A stretch of DNA of 64,000 nt from Frisingicoccus caecimuris (lineage in GTDB: Bacteria > Bacillota > Clostridia > Lachnospirales > Lachnospiraceae): positions 124,001-188,000 of the forward strand of contig NZ_SLXA01000002.1 of the NCBI RefSeq assembly GCF_004340975.1, in the 5' to 3' direction. This document shows, in pieces, positions 38,176 to 47,615 of the stretch (the first letter of the stretch is position 1; each line of letters begins with the position of its first letter). The notes below the pieces were generated by a model. It was not told the origin of the DNA. It worked only from the letters and a program-made list of their open reading frames with translations, and searched no databases. Both the position numbers and the translations under genes were made by a program.

Positions 38176-38841
38176 TCACGTCATAATACCATGAAGCACC
38201 CGTTCCGCTTCCTCTACACGTGCTTCGAACAATTCATAAAAATCCCCGTTCGCCGGAAAGGCTTTCATATAAAAATTCTGTAAGATATAGAGACTTACCT
38301 GGCGGCGCAAGCTATCATCATTTTTTGCATCCAGTCGTTGCTCAATATCTTTCAGGAAATAATGCCAACGGCTGATATAAGCTTCCTGCCGTTTGAGTTC
38401 CGGTTCCTCCAGCCATTTTTTAATCTTCACTTTCGTTGGATGAGAATTTTTACATTCATGAACCTGAAGAAAATATGTAAAGCTATCCTGTTCATAGTAT
38501 CGTCCCAGTGGAAACAGCCGACAGATTCCCGGCCGGATATCATGGATCTCACAGCGATTTTGTTCGTCCAAAAACGCGCAGCAGTCGGATGTTTCCGTCA
38601 TTTTCAGATTCGGCAGAATAATACCATCCGCCACATTCAGTTCAATCTTATCCTTCAACAGTTCTTCAAAGGTAGAGCCAAGCCGGGTCACCAGCCGAAC
38701 TATATCCAGAGGGTCAAGGAGAATACTCCTGCCCATTCCCCGGCAACAGCTTCCGCAACCGATGCACCCGGCTTTTATCATATCCCCGGAACTGTAATAT
38801 CTTCCATCGGAAATATCCGCCATATTCACATATCTTTTCAT
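38176..38841 (-). CDS. YkgJ-family cysteine cluster protein
   Basis: A 221-residue cytosolic protein. It has CIGCGSCCRGMG near the N-terminus and DCCAFLDEQNRCEIHDIRPGIC, the CxxCxxCC and CxxYxxRPxxC pattern of the YkgJ/Fe-S or zinc cluster family (PF03692), then a helical C-terminus. Function unknown; proposed metal-cluster binding. Transcribed alone, with a strong terminator. Confidence 0.85.
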   Translation of the reverse strand: MKRYVNMADISDGRYYSSGDMIKAGCIGCGSCCRGMGRSILLDPLDIVRLVTRLGSTFEELLKDKIELNVADGIILPNLKMTETSDCCAFLDEQNRCEIHDIRPGICRLFPLGRYYEQDSFTYFLQVHECKNSHPTKVKIKKWLEEPELKRQEAYISRWHYFLKDIEQRLDAKNDDSLRRQVSLYILQNFYMKAFPANGDFYELFEARVEEAERVLHGIMT

Positions 38842-38877
38842 ATCTCGTCCCTCGTTTAACCAACATTTTCGGAAATA

Positions 38878-39741
38878 TCACAATACCTTATAGAATCCGA
38901 TACCTCTGGCCTCCGGTCCGGTATGAGAAGCAATACTACATCCCAGATTACCATACACCACGTCAAATCCCGGAAAAGCATCAGCCACTTCCTGACGCCA
39001 GGCTTCTGCATCCTCTGCTCTCCGGAAGGACCCAGCAGTTCCCACCCGAACCTTCGACATATCGGCTCCATCCAGACGTTCTTTAAAATCATTTTTCAGA
39101 GCTTCGATCAGCTTAGCCCGACAGCGTTTTATCCCGCGAGCCTTTGCGTAAGCATCCAATCGATCACCCTGAATCGAAAGAATCGGTTTTATATTGAGGA
39201 CACTGCCGATGGCCGCCGCCGCCGGAGTGATTCGTCCGCCCTTTCTTAAAAATTCCAGTGTATCCACTGCTATATAAATACTTGCATCATAAGCCGCTTC
39301 CTCTAAAGCTTTTTTTATCTCAAGCGCATTTTTCCCCTCATTGGCCAGCTTTATGGCATCTAACACAGACGCATACTGAGTAACAGAAATGCGATGATTA
39401 TCAACGACCTGAACCTTACCATCATAATCCTCAGCTAATATCATGGCACTGGCACAGGAATTACTCAGACCACTCGACATCGGAATATAGACAAGCTCAT
39501 CATAGCCATCCGCCAGGACCTGCCCCCACAGATCCATCACATCTCCCGGTGACGGCTGAGATGTGGTAATATCACCGCCGCTCATCTGACTTTGAAAAAA
39601 TGCTTCCTGGGTCAGATTCACACCTTCATAATATGTTTTTCCATCAATCATCACTGGCATAGGCACAACAAATGCGCCAATTTTTTTACCCATTCCTGCC
39701 GTGATACCGCTGTTGCTGTCTGTCACAACCGCTGTTTTCAT
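38878..39741 (-). CDS. DegV family fatty acid-binding protein
   Basis: 287 residues with the family opening VVTDSNSGITAGMGKKIGAF, the fatty acid pocket motif TSQPSPGDVMDLW and MSSGLSNSCASAMILAED, and RITPAAAAIGSVLNIKPIL. DegV/FakB proteins bind a fatty acid and present it to FakA kinase for acyl-phosphate formation; fakA is not in the window. Good ribosome site GGAGGGATGGGG before the ATG at 39741. Lies 17 nt downstream of the MATE gene. Confidence 0.9.
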   Translation of the reverse strand: MKTAVVTDSNSGITAGMGKKIGAFVVPMPVMIDGKTYYEGVNLTQEAFFQSQMSGGDITTSQPSPGDVMDLWGQVLADGYDELVYIPMSSGLSNSCASAMILAEDYDGKVQVVDNHRISVTQYASVLDAIKLANEGKNALEIKKALEEAAYDASIYIAVDTLEFLRKGGRITPAAAAIGSVLNIKPILSIQGDRLDAYAKARGIKRCRAKLIEALKNDFKERLDGADMSKVRVGTAGSFRRAEDAEAWRQEVADAFPGFDVVYGNLGCSIASHTGPEARGIGFYKVL

Positions 39742-39757
39742 TCCCCATCCCTCCTAA

Positions 39758-41137
39758 TTATACTGCTGCCGGCTGAACTCGTTTTCCAATCCGCCTTCTG
39801 GCCCATATAAAGCATATGACATGGGCAACAAATGTGACGATCCATGTGACCGGATAAGAATAATACACCATCTGTATATTATGAAACTCCGGCATTTGAA
39901 AAATGGTTGCCAACCAAAGAATACGAAGACCGCAGGCTCCGATCGTCGACACGATCATCGGCATAATGGAATAGCCAATTCCCCGCAGACTTCCAACCAT
40001 GACATCCATCATCCCACAAAGTGCATAGGTTGCAGCTATAACTCTCAGCCGGACAAGGCCGGCCTGAATGACTTCCGGACTGGATGAATATACACCAAGT
40101 AATGGATTTCCAAAAATAACACAGGCATTGCCTAAAACGAGCCCTGCCACAATGGCACAGATCTGTCCGCAAAAAAGAATACGATTGACTCGTTCGTACC
40201 TGCCTGCACCCATGTTCTGGCTCGTAAACGAAATCGTTGCCTGATGAAAAGCATTCATGGACACATAAACAAAACCTTCAATATTCGCTGCTGCCGAATT
40301 CCCGGCAACGATCGTTGCACCAAAAATATTGACAGATGATTGAATCAATACATTGGACAACGCAAACACAACCCCCTGAAACCCGGCCGGCAAACCGATT
40401 CTTAAAATTTTCTGCAGCTTATCTTTATAAATATGAAGTTTTGAAGGAACGAGATGAATACCACCCTTTTCCTTCATAAGACATCGAAACACAAGACCTC
40501 CGGACACTGTCTCAGAGATTACCGTAGCCAGAGCAACTCCCGCCACATCCAGACGACAGACAACAACAAAAAACAGATTTAGAATTACATTAATAATTCC
40601 TGCTCCGGTCAGATAAAACAACGGCCGACGCGTATCTCCCACTGCTCTCAAAATCGCACTGCCAAAGTTATAGACCATAACTGCCGGCATTCCGACAAAA
40701 TAAATTCGAAGATAGAGCGTTGCCAGACCGATGACCTCCTGAGGCGCCTGCATCCAATTTAAAAGTACATGAGCGCTGATAATTCCGCCCACCATCAGAA
40801 ACAGACCACTGAACAAGCTCAAAAGCATGGCCGTATGTACCGTTTCTGTCAGATCCTTTTCCTGTTTTGCTCCATAACAGAGGCCGGTCAAAACATTGAC
40901 GCCAACCGATAAACCGATAAATAAATTTGTCAGCAAATTGATCAAAGCCGTATTCGAACCTACCGCTGCCAGTGAATTATCTCCTGCAAAACGGCCTACG
41001 ACAACTATATCTGCCGCATTAAATAACAGCTGAAGAACACTGGAACAGACCAGCGGTATGGCAAACATCAGCATCTTTTTCATGATCGGACCGCTGCACA
41101 TATCCATCTCAAATCTTTTTTCCTGTTTTTCTTCCAC
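39758..41137 (-). CDS. MATE-family efflux transporter
   Basis: 459 residues, twelve TM helices, with MDMCSGPIMKKMLMFAIPLV and LFNAADIVVVGRFAG at the N-terminus. It belongs to the NorM/MATE group distinct from the gene at 25323; the two share only family-level similarity. The start is GTG at 41137 with AGGAAG upstream; the ATG before DMCSGP is an alternative start 10 codons in. Followed closely by degV, so the two may be co-transcribed. Confidence 0.9.
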   Translation of the reverse strand: MEEKQEKRFEMDMCSGPIMKKMLMFAIPLVCSSVLQLLFNAADIVVVGRFAGDNSLAAVGSNTALINLLTNLFIGLSVGVNVLTGLCYGAKQEKDLTETVHTAMLLSLFSGLFLMVGGIISAHVLLNWMQAPQEVIGLATLYLRIYFVGMPAVMVYNFGSAILRAVGDTRRPLFYLTGAGIINVILNLFFVVVCRLDVAGVALATVISETVSGGLVFRCLMKEKGGIHLVPSKLHIYKDKLQKILRIGLPAGFQGVVFALSNVLIQSSVNIFGATIVAGNSAAANIEGFVYVSMNAFHQATISFTSQNMGAGRYERVNRILFCGQICAIVAGLVLGNACVIFGNPLLGVYSSSPEVIQAGLVRLRVIAATYALCGMMDVMVGSLRGIGYSIMPMIVSTIGACGLRILWLATIFQMPEFHNIQMVYYSYPVTWIVTFVAHVICFIWARRRIGKRVQPAAV

Positions 41138-41234
41138 AATAGATCATCTTCCTACTTTCATTTAATGCCCGATTAAAGGCTACAGTCTCTATGATAGCAC
41201 TTTTAATTCAACCTGTCATCCGCTTATTTTAAAA

Positions 41235-41272
41235 AATGAGAACCGGTTCTCAGTGACATTCCGGTTCTCATT
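41235..41272 (-). terminator. Terminator of aspS
   Basis: AATGAGAACCGG and CCGGTTCTCATT form a perfect 12-bp stem; the minus strand continues TTTTTTAAAAT. It lies 18 nt after the aspS stop. Confidence 0.8.
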
Positions 41273-41289
41273 CTGCTTTTTATTTCTTT

Positions 41290-43035
41290 TTAATCTCTTA
41301 CTTTAATATGGGCTTCCCGGAGCTGCTTTTCCGTCACCTCATTCGGTGCACTGCACATTAAATCCTGGGCATTGCTGTTCATCGGGAAGGCAATGACCTC
41401 GCGAATATTTTCTTCGTTACGGAGCAGCATGATCATTCGGTCAACCCCCGGAGCCATTCCTGCATGCGGCGGAGCACCGAACTGGAAGGCATTGTAAAGA
41501 GCACCAAATTTTTCTTTCAGGGTTTCTTCATCATAACCCGCAATTTCAAAAGCTTTTACCATAATTTCAATGTCGTGATTCCGCACAGCGCCAGAGGACA
41601 ATTCCACGCCATTGCAGACAATATCATATTGGTAAGCCAGAATATCCAGAGGATCTTTTGTCTTCAAAGCTTCCAGCCCTCCCTGAGGCATAGAAAATGG
41701 ATTATGCGTAAAACCGATTTCCTTCGTCTCCTCATTGACTTCATACATTGGAAAATCATTAATGTAACAGAAACGATAGGCATTTTCCTCCAACAGATTC
41801 ATCCGCCTGCCAAGCTCATCCCGAATCTGTCCCGCATATTTGCAGGCCAGCTTTTCCGCTGCCGCAATAAAGAAAATCGTATCACCGGCAGACAGACCGG
41901 CAATTTCAGCCAGTTCTTTTTTCATTTTCTCCGGAATAAACTTATCAATCGGTCCTTTATAACTCAAATCTTCAAGAACTTCCAGATATCCGAGACCGCT
42001 CATACCCATTTCCTGAGCAAACTTCAAAAGCTTTTCATGGAAGCCTTTCGACAAATCCCCATGAACCCGAATAGCCCGAACTGTTTTTTTATGAAACGGC
42101 TTGAAAGTACATCTCTGGAAAAATTCTGTTACATCGATAATCCGCAGCGGATTGCGAAGGTCCGGTTTATCCGTACCAAATTCCAGCATGGCCTGCTTAT
42201 AACTAATGACCGGAAACGGCGCTTCTGTCACCGCACACCCTTCCGGTGCAAAGGTTTTGAAAGTCTCAGCAAGAACTTCTTCGCCAACCTTAAATACATC
42301 CTCCTGCGTAGCAAAACTCATCTCAAAATCTAATTGGTAAAATTCTCCCGGAGAACGGTCAGCCCGGGCATCCTCGTCACGAAAACAGGGCGCAATCTGA
42401 TAATATTTATCAAATCCGGCCGTCATCAAAAGCTGTTTATACTGCTGTGGTGCCTGAGGCAGAGCGTAAAATTTCCCTTTATGGACACGGGACGGAACAA
42501 TATAGTCTCTGGCACCTTCCGGAGAAGATGCACAGAGAATCGGCGTCTGAATTTCTGTAAAGCCCATATCCTCCATCTTGTTCCTAAGGAAACGGATGAC
42601 TTTGGATCGGAATAAAATATTCTCCTTCACTTTCTGATTTCTTAAATCAAGATAACGATATTTCAAGCGGACATCTTCCCGAATATCCTTCGATGTCGTA
42701 ATTTCAAAGGGTAAATCCCGGTAAACCTTACCCAGAATATCCACCTTGTGAACTTCCAGTTCGATTGTTCCCGTTGCGATCTTTGGATTATAGGTTTCCT
42801 CATCCCGCTCTGTGATCACGCCTTCTACGGAAAGGCACTGCTCTTTACGGATACCTTTAAATAAATCCGTATTTCTGAAAACCACCTGAACAACTCCATA
42901 CATATCCCTTAAATCTACAAAAGATACGCCGCCATGATCACGGATATTTTCAACCCACCCGGCCAATTTCACTTCTGTACCGATGTCACTTTCACTTACC
43001 TGATCCATTGTTTTGCTGCGATATACGTTTGACAT
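41290..43035 (-). CDS. aspS: Aspartate--tRNA ligase (bacterial type)
   Basis: Class IIb synthetase, 581 residues: N-terminal OB-fold anticodon-binding domain (VKLAGWVENIRDHGGVSFVD), catalytic core with GARDYIVPSR, motif 2 (APCFRDEDARADRSPGEF), the bacterial GAD insertion (about 290-420) and motif 3 (HAGMAPGVDRMIMLL). ATG at 43035 with AAGGAA upstream; the 15 extra residues of the longer frame are rejected. Expression is controlled by a T-box whose apparent specifier is AAC, so the enzyme may also charge tRNA-Asn with Asp (non-discriminating), for later conversion by GatCAB. That is inference from the leader. Confidence 0.95.
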   Translation of the reverse strand: MSNVYRSKTMDQVSESDIGTEVKLAGWVENIRDHGGVSFVDLRDMYGVVQVVFRNTDLFKGIRKEQCLSVEGVITERDEETYNPKIATGTIELEVHKVDILGKVYRDLPFEITTSKDIREDVRLKYRYLDLRNQKVKENILFRSKVIRFLRNKMEDMGFTEIQTPILCASSPEGARDYIVPSRVHKGKFYALPQAPQQYKQLLMTAGFDKYYQIAPCFRDEDARADRSPGEFYQLDFEMSFATQEDVFKVGEEVLAETFKTFAPEGCAVTEAPFPVISYKQAMLEFGTDKPDLRNPLRIIDVTEFFQRCTFKPFHKKTVRAIRVHGDLSKGFHEKLLKFAQEMGMSGLGYLEVLEDLSYKGPIDKFIPEKMKKELAEIAGLSAGDTIFFIAAAEKLACKYAGQIRDELGRRMNLLEENAYRFCYINDFPMYEVNEETKEIGFTHNPFSMPQGGLEALKTKDPLDILAYQYDIVCNGVELSSGAVRNHDIEIMVKAFEIAGYDEETLKEKFGALYNAFQFGAPPHAGMAPGVDRMIMLLRNEENIREVIAFPMNSNAQDLMCSAPNEVTEKQLREAHIKVRD

Positions 43036-43080
43036 TTTCCTTCTTCCTTTCTGCTCTGTTCGTTGTTGGAATGTGTTCAA

Positions 43081-43276
43081 AAAAGGACTGTGTGGAGCCG
43101 ATTCTCACAAAGACCAAAGCGGACAAGTCCGCCTCGAAATGCCTATCTCCCTTAATCCTTGAGGGACTTGCTCCGTTTTGCGCGCCGATGCGCGGCTGCT
43201 AAAGAGGCCTTCTTCTGCACATCGTGCGCATCTCGCGGAGCGTTTTGTTGTACAGGTAACAAAGTTTCCTATAGAA
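43081..43276 (-). repeat. GC-rich hairpin element between the T-box terminator and aspS
   Basis: About 195 nt of non-coding sequence in the aspS leader after the T-box terminator. A nested stem is visible on the minus strand: GCTCCG-cga-GATGCGC (43226-43241) pairs with GCGCATC and CGGAGC (43170-43193). A second palindrome GCGGACAAGTCCGC sits at 43119-43132 and a TCCCT/AGGGA stem lies between. It is much richer in GC than the flanking leader. It is not part of the T-box and looks like a palindromic intergenic element; only one copy is in this window, so the repeat label is an inference. Confidence 0.4.
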
Positions 43277-43283
43277 CAAAAAA

Positions 43284-43535
43284 ACTGCTCATCCTGAAAT
43301 TCCTTTCAGGACGAACAGTGTATATCCGCGGTACCACCTGACTTACTGTCATAATAACAGTCACCTTCATGACCTGCTGTTTTAACGTCCAGCTCACGGC
43401 GCCCCTACTAATCCAAAGGATTTTCAGTTTGCAGCTGATAGAGTGTTATTCCTGCAAATTCACTTTACGGGCATCTCACCATCACCCGCTCTCTGGAAAC
43501 GATAATCCACAGTACTTCTCTCCGTCATCGCTTTT
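43284..43535 (-). promoter_or_regulatory. T-box riboswitch leader of aspS, apparent specifier AAC (Asn)
   Basis: The minus strand carries AGGTGGTACCGCG (43324-43336), the T-box sequence that pairs with the tRNA acceptor end, then the terminator ACTGTTCGTCCTGAAA/TTTCAGGATGAGCAGT (43284-43319) followed by seven T. Stem I shows AGAAGTACT on the 5' side, the AGAGAG bulge and the GGTGAGATG apical part, and on the 3' side GGAAT-AAC-ACTC. By comparison with glyQS (GAAA-GGC-A), the three bases after GAA-N are the specifier: AAC at 43445-43447. Uncharged tRNA-Asn would stabilise the antiterminator and switch on aspS. Confidence 0.9.
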
Positions 43536-43541
43536 CTCAGA

Positions 43542-43570
43542 ATTTTATACCCATACTTTATATTTGTCAA
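43542..43570 (-). promoter_or_regulatory. Putative sigma-A promoter of the aspS T-box leader
   Basis: Perfect TTGACA (-35, 43565-43570) and TAAAAT (-10, 43542-43547) with 17 bases spacing, about 17 nt after the thiC stop. Confidence 0.7.
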
Positions 43571-43586
43571 GTGGTAAATCAGATTT

Positions 43587-44897
43587 TTATAAAATATCAA
43601 TGTATTCCCCGGCAAGGGCTTTGTTCATGCTCCGGACAGCGCAGAACTTACCGCACATACTGCATGTATCGTTGTGATCATCTTCCGGAAGACGGTCATC
43701 CCGAATGGCTTTGGCTGTTTCTGGATCCAACGCACAGGCAAACTGGGCATCCCAGTCCAGATTCCGGCGCGCATCCGCCATACGGTCATCCATATCCCTT
43801 GCCCCCGGAATACCTTTTGCAATATCGGCAGCATGGGCCGCTATTTTAGAAGCAATGATTCCCTGTTTCACATCATCCACATTTGGCAGAGCCAGGTGTT
43901 CCGCCGGCGTCACATAACATAAAAATGCAGCGCCGTTCATGGCAGCCACCGCACCGCCGATAGCGCTTGTTATATGGTCATAACCGGGGGCAATATCTGT
44001 CACTATCGGTCCCAATACATAGAAAGGCGCGCCCATGCAAAGAGTCTGCTGAACTTTCATATTGGCAGCCACCTGATCCAGCGGCACATGTCCCGGTCCT
44101 TCTACCATAACCTGGACATTATGGTCCCAGGCCCGCTTTGTCAATTCACCCAGACGAACCAGTTCTTCAATCTGACATACATCCGTGGCATCGGCCAGAC
44201 ATCCCGGACGACAGGCATCGCCGAGAGATATCGTCACGTCGTATTCTTCACATATATCCAGAATCTCATCAAAATATTCATAGAAAGGATTCTCTTCTCC
44301 CGTCATACTCATCCATGCAAATACCAGACTGCCGCCTCTGCTGACAATGTTCATCTTTCTCTTGTGTTTCTTTATCTGCTCAATTGTTTTACGTGTAATT
44401 CCGCAGTGCAGCGTCATAAAATCCACACCGTCCTCTGCATGCAGCCGAATCACATCAATAAAATCCTTAGCCGTCAATGTTGCCAGATCTCTCTGATAAT
44501 GAATCACACTGTCATAGATAGGAACTGTTCCGATCATAGCCGGACAATCGCTGGTCAGTTTCCGCCGGAAAGGCTGAGTATCCCCATGGCTCGATAAATC
44601 CATGATGGCTTCCGCTCCCAAATTGACCGCACTCATCACCTTCTGCATCTCCATATCATAATCCTTACAGTCTCTGGATACTCCCAGATTGACATTAATC
44701 TTTGTGCGAAGCATACTGCCTACCCCTTCCGGATTCAGGGATTTGTGATTTTTATTGGCACAAATCGCCACCTTTCCTTCAGCCACCAGCTTCATCAGCC
44801 GGTCCACCGGCATATGCTCCTTTTTAGCCACGACTTCCATTTCGGGAGTCACAATTCCTTTACGTGCCGCATCCATCTGTGTTGTGTAATTTCGCAT
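43587..44897 (-). CDS. thiC: Phosphomethylpyrimidine synthase
   Basis: Radical SAM enzyme making HMP-phosphate from aminoimidazole ribotide in thiamin synthesis. 436 residues with [37 protein letters not shown] analogue [28 protein letters not shown] and the C-terminal Fe-S motif CSMCGKFC. It is the short form that lacks the N-terminal domain of E. coli ThiC. The ATG at 44897 has GGAGG seven bases upstream; 26 further residues of the open frame are rejected. It stands alone behind a TPP riboswitch. Confidence 0.95.
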   Translation of the reverse strand: MRNYTTQMDAARKGIVTPEMEVVAKKEHMPVDRLMKLVAEGKVAICANKNHKSLNPEGVGSMLRTKINVNLGVSRDCKDYDMEMQKVMSAVNLGAEAIMDLSSHGDTQPFRRKLTSDCPAMIGTVPIYDSVIHYQRDLATLTAKDFIDVIRLHAEDGVDFMTLHCGITRKTIEQIKKHKRKMNIVSRGGSLVFAWMSMTGEENPFYEYFDEILDICEEYDVTISLGDACRPGCLADATDVCQIEELVRLGELTKRAWDHNVQVMVEGPGHVPLDQVAANMKVQQTLCMGAPFYVLGPIVTDIAPGYDHITSAIGGAVAAMNGAAFLCYVTPAEHLALPNVDDVKQGIIASKIAAHAADIAKGIPGARDMDDRMADARRNLDWDAQFACALDPETAKAIRDDRLPEDDHNDTCSMCGKFCAVRSMNKALAGEYIDIL

Positions 44898-44953
44898 TTT
44901 TATACCTCCATTTATCTGATCGAATAAGACAAAATGGCCGGGGCAACACAAAA

Positions 44954-44982
44954 ACGGATATACCTCGCATGGCATATCCGTC
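44954..44982 (-). terminator. Riboswitch-controlled terminator before thiC
   Basis: ACGGATATGCC and GGTATATCCGT form a stem with a short loop, followed by TTTTGT on the minus strand. It sits 15 nt downstream of the TPP aptamer and about 57 nt before the thiC start. Confidence 0.75.
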
Positions 44983-44997
44983 TCATCACATCGCTAT

Positions 44998-45080
44998 GTC
45001 CCTACGTTGGCATTATCCAAATCAGGTTCAGGGTCAAGACCGTATCGTCTACTCTCAGCCTGCCTGCGCAAGCTCCCCTT
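44998..45080 (-). promoter_or_regulatory. TPP riboswitch (THI element) of thiC
   Basis: The minus strand reads GGGGAGC...GGCTGAGAGTAGACG...ACCCTGAACCTGATTTGG, then ATAATGCCAACGTAGGGA, a full match to the THI-box consensus (CUGAGA, ACCUGAUCUGGAUAAUGCCAGCGUAGGGA). Binding of thiamin pyrophosphate should favour the terminator downstream and lower thiC expression. Confidence 0.95.
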
Positions 45081-45144
45081 TGTCATATATTACAGACTTA
45101 TACTAACACACTTCGTCAAAATTTACCAGCAGAAAATCAATGAT

Positions 45145-46035
45145 CTACCCGGTAAATTCTCTGTCCACACAATACCTCATGACCGAATCCATCTGGGGCG
45201 ATACCCATTTATCCCGGTGATACAAGAGCTGCTTCCAGACCTCTACATCAAAATCATCCACCTTCAAATGGACCAACCGTCCATCCTTCACGATTCCGGC
45301 TGTCACATAATCGGGCAAAAAAGAGATACCCGCTCCCTGCTCTACAAGAGAACAGATTAAATCTGCACTGCCAATCTCCAGAACCGGCTGAATTTCCAAA
45401 GACATTTCCGCCAGCTTTTCATCCATCAATCGCCGGTAACTCATTCCCTTTTCCGTCAAAATAAAAGGCTGATGAACCAATTCCTGCACTGAAATATTTT
45501 TTCGCAGGGCCAGGGGACTATCCGCCGCCGCAACAAAATTTATTTTGACCCGCTCTTCCCTGACAATGACATATTCCGTGTTATAGACATGATTATCCAG
45601 TGTCAGAATGGCGTCGGCTTCGTTATGATTGAGCAGTCGAAACATTTCCTCCGTTCCTGCCGCAATAATTTTTAATGTGATTTCCGGATACTGGGTCCTG
45701 AAGTCTGAAAATCCTTCGTACAAAAGAGAATCACAGAGAGAATCCGCCATAGCCAAACGCACATGGCCTTTGACATTTTTGACCTCCCGCATATTCGTTT
45801 CCAACTCCTGGGTCAGCTTGTGAATCTGGTGCGCATATTTCAAAACTTCTCTCCCTTTTTCTGTCAAAGCCACCGTATGATTAATTCGCTCAAATAGCTG
45901 GGAATTTAATTCCCGTTCCAGCTGCTTGATCTGAAAAGAGATCGTTGACTGAGAATAACCTGATTTTTTCGCCGCTTTTGTAAAACTGTTCAATTCGGAC
46001 ACAAGAATAAACGTATTTAAATTTTTAATATCCAA
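45145..46035 (-). CDS. LysR-family transcriptional regulator
   Basis: About 296 residues with an N-terminal winged HTH (LNTFILVSELNSFTKAAKKS, GYSQSTISFQIKQLE) and a periplasmic-binding-like effector domain (HVRLAMADSLCDSLLYEGF). The start is probably TTG at 46035 because GGAG lies eight bases upstream and the product then begins at the usual DIKNLNTF; the ATG at 46071 has no ribosome site. It is divergent from the AGCS symporter at 46156, its likely target. Confidence 0.85.
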   Translation of the reverse strand: MDIKNLNTFILVSELNSFTKAAKKSGYSQSTISFQIKQLERELNSQLFERINHTVALTEKGREVLKYAHQIHKLTQELETNMREVKNVKGHVRLAMADSLCDSLLYEGFSDFRTQYPEITLKIIAAGTEEMFRLLNHNEADAILTLDNHVYNTEYVIVREERVKINFVAAADSPLALRKNISVQELVHQPFILTEKGMSYRRLMDEKLAEMSLEIQPVLEIGSADLICSLVEQGAGISFLPDYVTAGIVKDGRLVHLKVDDFDVEVWKQLLYHRDKWVSPQMDSVMRYCVDREFTG

Positions 46036-46155
46036 GTTGCTCACTCCATCTATTTTTTCAATTCTTATCATCGTTATAATTAATTTTACAGATATTTATT
46101 TCTACTATATACTAGATATCATGAAAATACAAATACTATCGATAAAGAAGGTACA

Positions 46156-47559
46156 ATGATAATGAATATATTGAAACTTATTTTTACATCTGTCTATCAG
46201 TTTTTATGGGGAGATCTTATCACGTTACCCCTTCCCGGCGGAAGTTCTGTAGGGCTTTCCCTGCTTGTTCTCATTCTCATTCCTACGGGAATTTATTTTA
46301 CCCTTCGAACTAAATTTCTTCCCTTCCGTCTCTTTACGGAAATGCTGAAAATTACCACAGAAAAAAAATCAACTTCGGAAAAAAACTCTATTTCCGGTGT
46401 TCAGGCATTGATCATTTCCACCGCTACCCGGGTCGGTATGGGTAATCTGGTCGGTGTAGTCGCTGCGATTTCTGCTGGAGGCGCCGGCGCTGTATTCTGG
46501 ATGTGGGTCACTGCCCTGCTCGGTTCTTCCACAGCTTTTATTGAAGCTACACTGGCACAGATCTATAAAGAAAAAGACCCCCTTTATGGAGGTTACCGCG
46601 GTGGTCCGGCCTACTATATACATCACTTTTTTGTAAAGAAAGACAGCAAGCGTAAACACTCTGTTATCGCCTGTCTCTTTGCCGTCTCCGGTTTAATCTG
46701 CTGGTGCGGTATCAGTCAGGTCATCGGCAATTCAGTTTCATCCGCCTTTACAAATGCTTTTCAGGTTCCACCGATCTACACGACCGTACTTCTTGTATTC
46801 GTCGCTGCCATCATCGTACTTCGTAAAAATGCCACTGTAAAAGTATTGGATGTGATTGTTCCGATCATGGCCGGTTTTTACTTTTTGATGACATTATTTA
46901 TCATTTTTACAAATATCACACAGCTTCCGGCTATTTTCCAACAGATTTTTACCGAGGCTTTCGGGCTGCGCCAGGTGGTCGCTGGTGGTTTCGGTACCGT
47001 TCTCATGAACGGTGCCAAACGTGGTCTCTTTTCCAATGAAGCCGGTTCCGGTTCGGCTCCATGTGCCGCCGCTGCCGCCGATATCAGCCATCCGGCCAAG
47101 GAAGGGCTGTTGCAGGCTTTTGGGGTATTTATTGATACGATTATCATTTGCAGCTGTTCTGCCATGATCATGCTTCTGACTCCGTCTGAACTGACCCAGG
47201 GACTTGCCGGAATGGATTTACTACAGGCTGCCATGAACTATCATCTTGGGACCTTTGGCGTTATATTTATTGCTGTCATTTTGTGGTTATTCAGCTTCTC
47301 CACATTTATCGGCATTTTATTTTATGCCCGTCCTAATATCGCTTATCTTTTCGGAGATAACTGGCTTTCCCAGAATTTATACAAAATTCTGGCATTGATC
47401 ATGCTTTTTATCGGTGGTCTGGCCGCCTACACCTTCGTCTGGGATTTGGGTGATATCGGCATCGGTCTGATGACTATTTTTAACATGATCGCACTTATAC
47501 CATTATCCCATCAGGCGATTGAATCTCTGAAAGATTACGAAAATCAGAAAAATCAGTAA
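46156..47559 (+). CDS. Alanine/glycine:cation symporter (AGCS family)
   Basis: 467 residues with the AGCS motifs ALIISTATRVGMGNLVGVVA, GGAGAVFWMWVTALLGSS and AKRGLFSNEAGSGSAPCAAA. Sodium-coupled amino acid uptake; substrate unknown but probably Ala, Gly or Gln. AAGAAGG precedes the ATG; a second in-frame ATG lies two codons later. Divergent from a LysR regulator with a 120-nt AT-rich gap that should hold both promoters and the operator. Second AGCS gene in the window (see 16831). Confidence 0.9.
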   Translation: MIMNILKLIFTSVYQFLWGDLITLPLPGGSSVGLSLLVLILIPTGIYFTLRTKFLPFRLFTEMLKITTEKKSTSEKNSISGVQALIISTATRVGMGNLVGVVAAISAGGAGAVFWMWVTALLGSSTAFIEATLAQIYKEKDPLYGGYRGGPAYYIHHFFVKKDSKRKHSVIACLFAVSGLICWCGISQVIGNSVSSAFTNAFQVPPIYTTVLLVFVAAIIVLRKNATVKVLDVIVPIMAGFYFLMTLFIIFTNITQLPAIFQQIFTEAFGLRQVVAGGFGTVLMNGAKRGLFSNEAGSGSAPCAAAAADISHPAKEGLLQAFGVFIDTIIICSCSAMIMLLTPSELTQGLAGMDLLQAAMNYHLGTFGVIFIAVILWLFSFSTFIGILFYARPNIAYLFGDNWLSQNLYKILALIMLFIGGLAAYTFVWDLGDIGIGLMTIFNMIALIPLSHQAIESLKDYENQKNQ

Positions 47560-47574
47560 ATATGTTTTCATCCT

Positions 47575-47604
47575 GGATGCGTCCGGTCACAGGCCGGCGC
47601 ATCC
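47575..47604 (+). terminator. Terminator of the AGCS gene
   Basis: GGATGCG-t-CCGG pairs with CCGG-CGCATCC, followed by TTTTCATTTCTTT. It lies between the convergent AGCS and MFS genes. Confidence 0.8.
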
Positions 47605-47615
47605 TTTTCATTTCT

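Noticed and set aside
41464-42333. Plus-strand open frame of 289 codons
   Set aside because: Antisense shadow of aspS; no ribosome site and no family resemblance.
43159-43341. Small plus-strand ORF overlapping the T-box terminator and GC-rich element
   Set aside because: It runs through the terminator hairpin and T-box core, which are explained by the riboswitch on the other strand; no ribosome binding site.
45080-45140. Promoter of the thiC riboswitch transcript
   Set aside because: TTGACG and several AT-rich -10 candidates are present, but no pair has spacing between 16 and 18 bases, so none is called.
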